DNA from: an uncultured Bacteroidota bacterium
GTDB taxonomy: Bacteria > Bacteroidota > Bacteroidia > Chitinophagales > Chitinophagaceae
Assembly: GCA_946480675.1 (NCBI GenBank)
Contig: CAMLKS010000173.1
Coordinates: 1-5,890 of the forward strand
DNA length: 5,890 nucleotides
Direction of reading: 5' to 3'
Position numbers and translations under genes: made by a program. Of this stretch, positions 4,629 to 5,890 are shown one piece after another; the stretch's first letter is position 1, and each line of letters begins with the position of its first letter. A model generated the notes under the pieces. That model was not told the origin of the DNA. It searched no databases and saw only the letters and a program-made list of their open reading frames with translations.

Positions 4629-5890
4629 TATGGCTTTCCTACGTTCAGCATGTTTATCAGTAATCGTATCGCACCTTTATTGCCGGCCGGCAGCTGCCTG
4701 AAAAATGCCAGCGGTGTATATACGTAATGGCCCTTGCCATATTGGGCATACAATGTTCCACCTTCCAACGGTTGCTCACCTGTATCATTCATCTTGAATA
4801 ATGGCGTGTATTTACTATCCCACTTTGATGGGAAGTACAGGCCACGTTCCTGTACCCAGTCTTTCAGGTCTTCCTGCGTTATTTTGTTGGGGCTGTTCAG
4901 TATTTTATGGCCAGGTTGCAAAAAGGTGATGGCAGCATCTTCTTCCGTTACACGCTGGCTCGATAGCGTGATAGGATATGGGCCAATGTTCGCGGTAGCC
5001 ATATCCTGCAGCGTATTATACTGCATCACCAATGTTCCGCCGTTCTGCACATATTGTAGCAATACATGCATCCAGTAATTCATCCGCTTTTCTGTATTGA
5101 TGGCACGTATACCTGTTAGTACGGCATCGTATTTCTTCAGCTTTTCGGTAGCGATATCTTCTGCTTTCAATATATCTACCTGCAATCCTGCAAGGCGCAA
5201 TATACTTGCTACATGGTCACCCGCACCTTCTATATAGCCTATGCGTTTAGCTGTGCTCTTCCAGTTACGCTTCAGCACTTTGGTATAGGCTGTAGTAAAA
5301 TATTGCAGGGTTGGCAAGTGTTCATATTGAATTACATGTTGTGTGCGGTTGTTATACAGGTTTTTACCGGCCAGGCCTGCATACAGGTAAAAGTCGCCGC
5401 TATCGGTATTGGTACGTTTCAGGTAGTCGCTATTGAAAGTGGCTTTTACTACTGTGTCTATACCTTTTTTCAGGTTCAGCTTTTTTATGAAATAGGTCAT
5501 ACGCTCGCTGTAAACCATCAGGCTAACGCTATCCATATCTTTAAACGGATGTATGCGAACTTCCGTTTCTACACTACCATCAGGCTGCACAATGATCAGC
5601 CCCGTTGTAAAATCAATACTCGCATCCGGCACAATACGTAATTGTTGTATCACATCGCCATGCGTAGGGTCCAGCTTTTTAAAAGAAAGCGGCACTGGTA
5701 TAGTAAAGGCTAAATCACCTATGGTTACGGCTACATTTGCGTTTAGTGTATTCGGTGTTTGTGGGTACCCCAGCACGGTATCGTTCGGTATGTTGAACTG
5801 GCCGGCATTCGTATTCGGGTACTTCATCCAGTATGGCTCCGTATATTCGGCTGAGTCCGGTATTTTCACTGTATGGGTGAATGATAACAG
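4628..5890 (-). CDS. PIG-L family deacetylase, C-terminal 420 residues (5' end outside window)
   Basis: The frame is open to the right edge, so only the C-terminal part is present. A GTG at 5869 is merely internal, since seven more in-frame residues (LLSFTHT) precede it. The sequence matches the long Bacteroidota PIG-L proteins (typically about 800 residues), in which an N-terminal LmbE/PIG-L zinc deacetylase domain, not visible here, is followed by accessory domains. Counting from the edge, residues about 8-185 form a beta-rich region starting VKIPDSAEYTEPYW. Residues about 207-420 resemble a class I glutamine-amidotransferase-like alpha/beta fold (KRIGYIEGAGDHVASILRLA, then YDAVLTGIRAINTEKR and YVQNGGTLVMQYNT). 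The whole segment has no cysteine, so the amidotransferase nucleophile is absent and the fold is probably structural or ligand-binding. The family usually has a signal peptide, so a periplasmic location is likely. It is the first gene of the operon visible here. Confidence 0.85.
   Translation of the reverse strand: MLSFTHTVKIPDSAEYTEPYWMKYPNTNAGQFNIPNDTVLGYPQTPNTLNANVAVTIGDLAFTIPVPLSFKKLDPTHGDVIQQLRIVPDASIDFTTGLIIVQPDGSVETEVRIHPFKDMDSVSLMVYSERMTYFIKKLNLKKGIDTVVKATFNSDYLKRTNTDSGDFYLYAGLAGKNLYNNRTQHVIQYEHLPTLQYFTTAYTKVLKRNWKSTAKRIGYIEGAGDHVASILRLAGLQVDILKAEDIATEKLKKYDAVLTGIRAINTEKRMNYWMHVLLQYVQNGGTLVMQYNTLQDMATANIGPYPITLSSQRVTEEDAAITFLQPGHKILNSPNKITQEDLKDWVQERGLYFPSKWDSKYTPLFKMNDTGEQPLEGGTLYAQYGKGHYVYTPLAFFRQLPAGNKGAIRLLINMLNVGKP
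4634..4640 (-). promoter_or_regulatory. Shine-Dalgarno-like AGGAAAG before the 35-residue gene
   Basis: Read on the minus strand, AGGAAAG sits five bases before the ATG at 4628 (eight bases from the AGGA core). It lies inside the last codons of the deacetylase gene (Val-Gly-Lys-Pro-stop). The other genes of this operon lack a visible Shine-Dalgarno sequence, so its presence supports real initiation at this short gene and, by coupling, delivery of ribosomes to the symporter start. Confidence 0.5.

Noticed and set aside
5213..5641. Plus-strand frame of 142 codons opposite the deacetylase gene, and the one at 4734-5078
   Set aside because: They lie wholly within a recognisable PIG-L C-terminal region on the other strand, and their Cys/Tyr/Phe-rich products look like antisense reads.
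5867..5869. GTG as the start of the deacetylase gene
   Set aside because: The frame stays open to the window edge, and the protein family has a long N-terminal deacetylase domain not present here.

Overview
The window looks like chromosomal DNA of a member of the Bacteroidota, most plausibly Chitinophagaceae or a close relative. The grounds are: Bacteroidota-type promoter elements (TAnnTTTG) before several genes; few Shine-Dalgarno sequences; an Mrp ATPase whose usual C-terminal CxxC segment is replaced by an FTPAELPENKYYLFG-type segment; a secreted protein with a carboxypeptidase-regulatory-like beta domain; and a PIG-L deacetylase gene next to a sodium:solute symporter. The lineage is inferred from these features, not from a search. 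I see no RNA genes, CRISPR array, insertion sequence or phage genes.

Layout from the left. A hairpin terminator (34-55) lies just beyond a minus-strand gene for a 215-residue secreted protein (93-740). A 160-base divergent intergenic region follows, holding promoter-like elements for both directions and a perfect TTGCACA-N7-TGTGCAA dyad. The plus-strand gene is mrp (901-1995), an Fe-S cluster carrier/scaffold P-loop ATPase. It converges on a minus-strand operon and their stop codons share the four bases TTAA.

The minus-strand operon fills the rest (5890 down to 1992). In transcription order it holds: the C-terminal 420 residues of a PIG-L family deacetylase (5' end outside the window); a 35-residue single-pass membrane protein (4521-4628) that conventional gene finding would miss; a 559-residue sodium:solute symporter; a GNAT acetyltransferase; and a small acidic protein of unknown function. 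The first three genes are linked by 1-base (TAATG) and 4-base (ATGA) overlaps. The GNAT gene starts one base after the symporter stop and the last gene 15 bases after the GNAT stop. The packing suggests co-transcription and translational coupling.

The most interesting item is the 35-residue protein. Its stop/start overlaps on both sides, Shine-Dalgarno-like AGGAAAG and one aromatic-flanked transmembrane helix suggest a real accessory subunit of the symporter. The symporter also carries a hydrophilic insertion of about 90 residues predicted to face the periplasm. A working model, which is inference, is that a periplasmic deacetylase releases a product that the symporter imports with its small partner, with the GNAT enzyme possibly acting on an imported amine in the cytoplasm.
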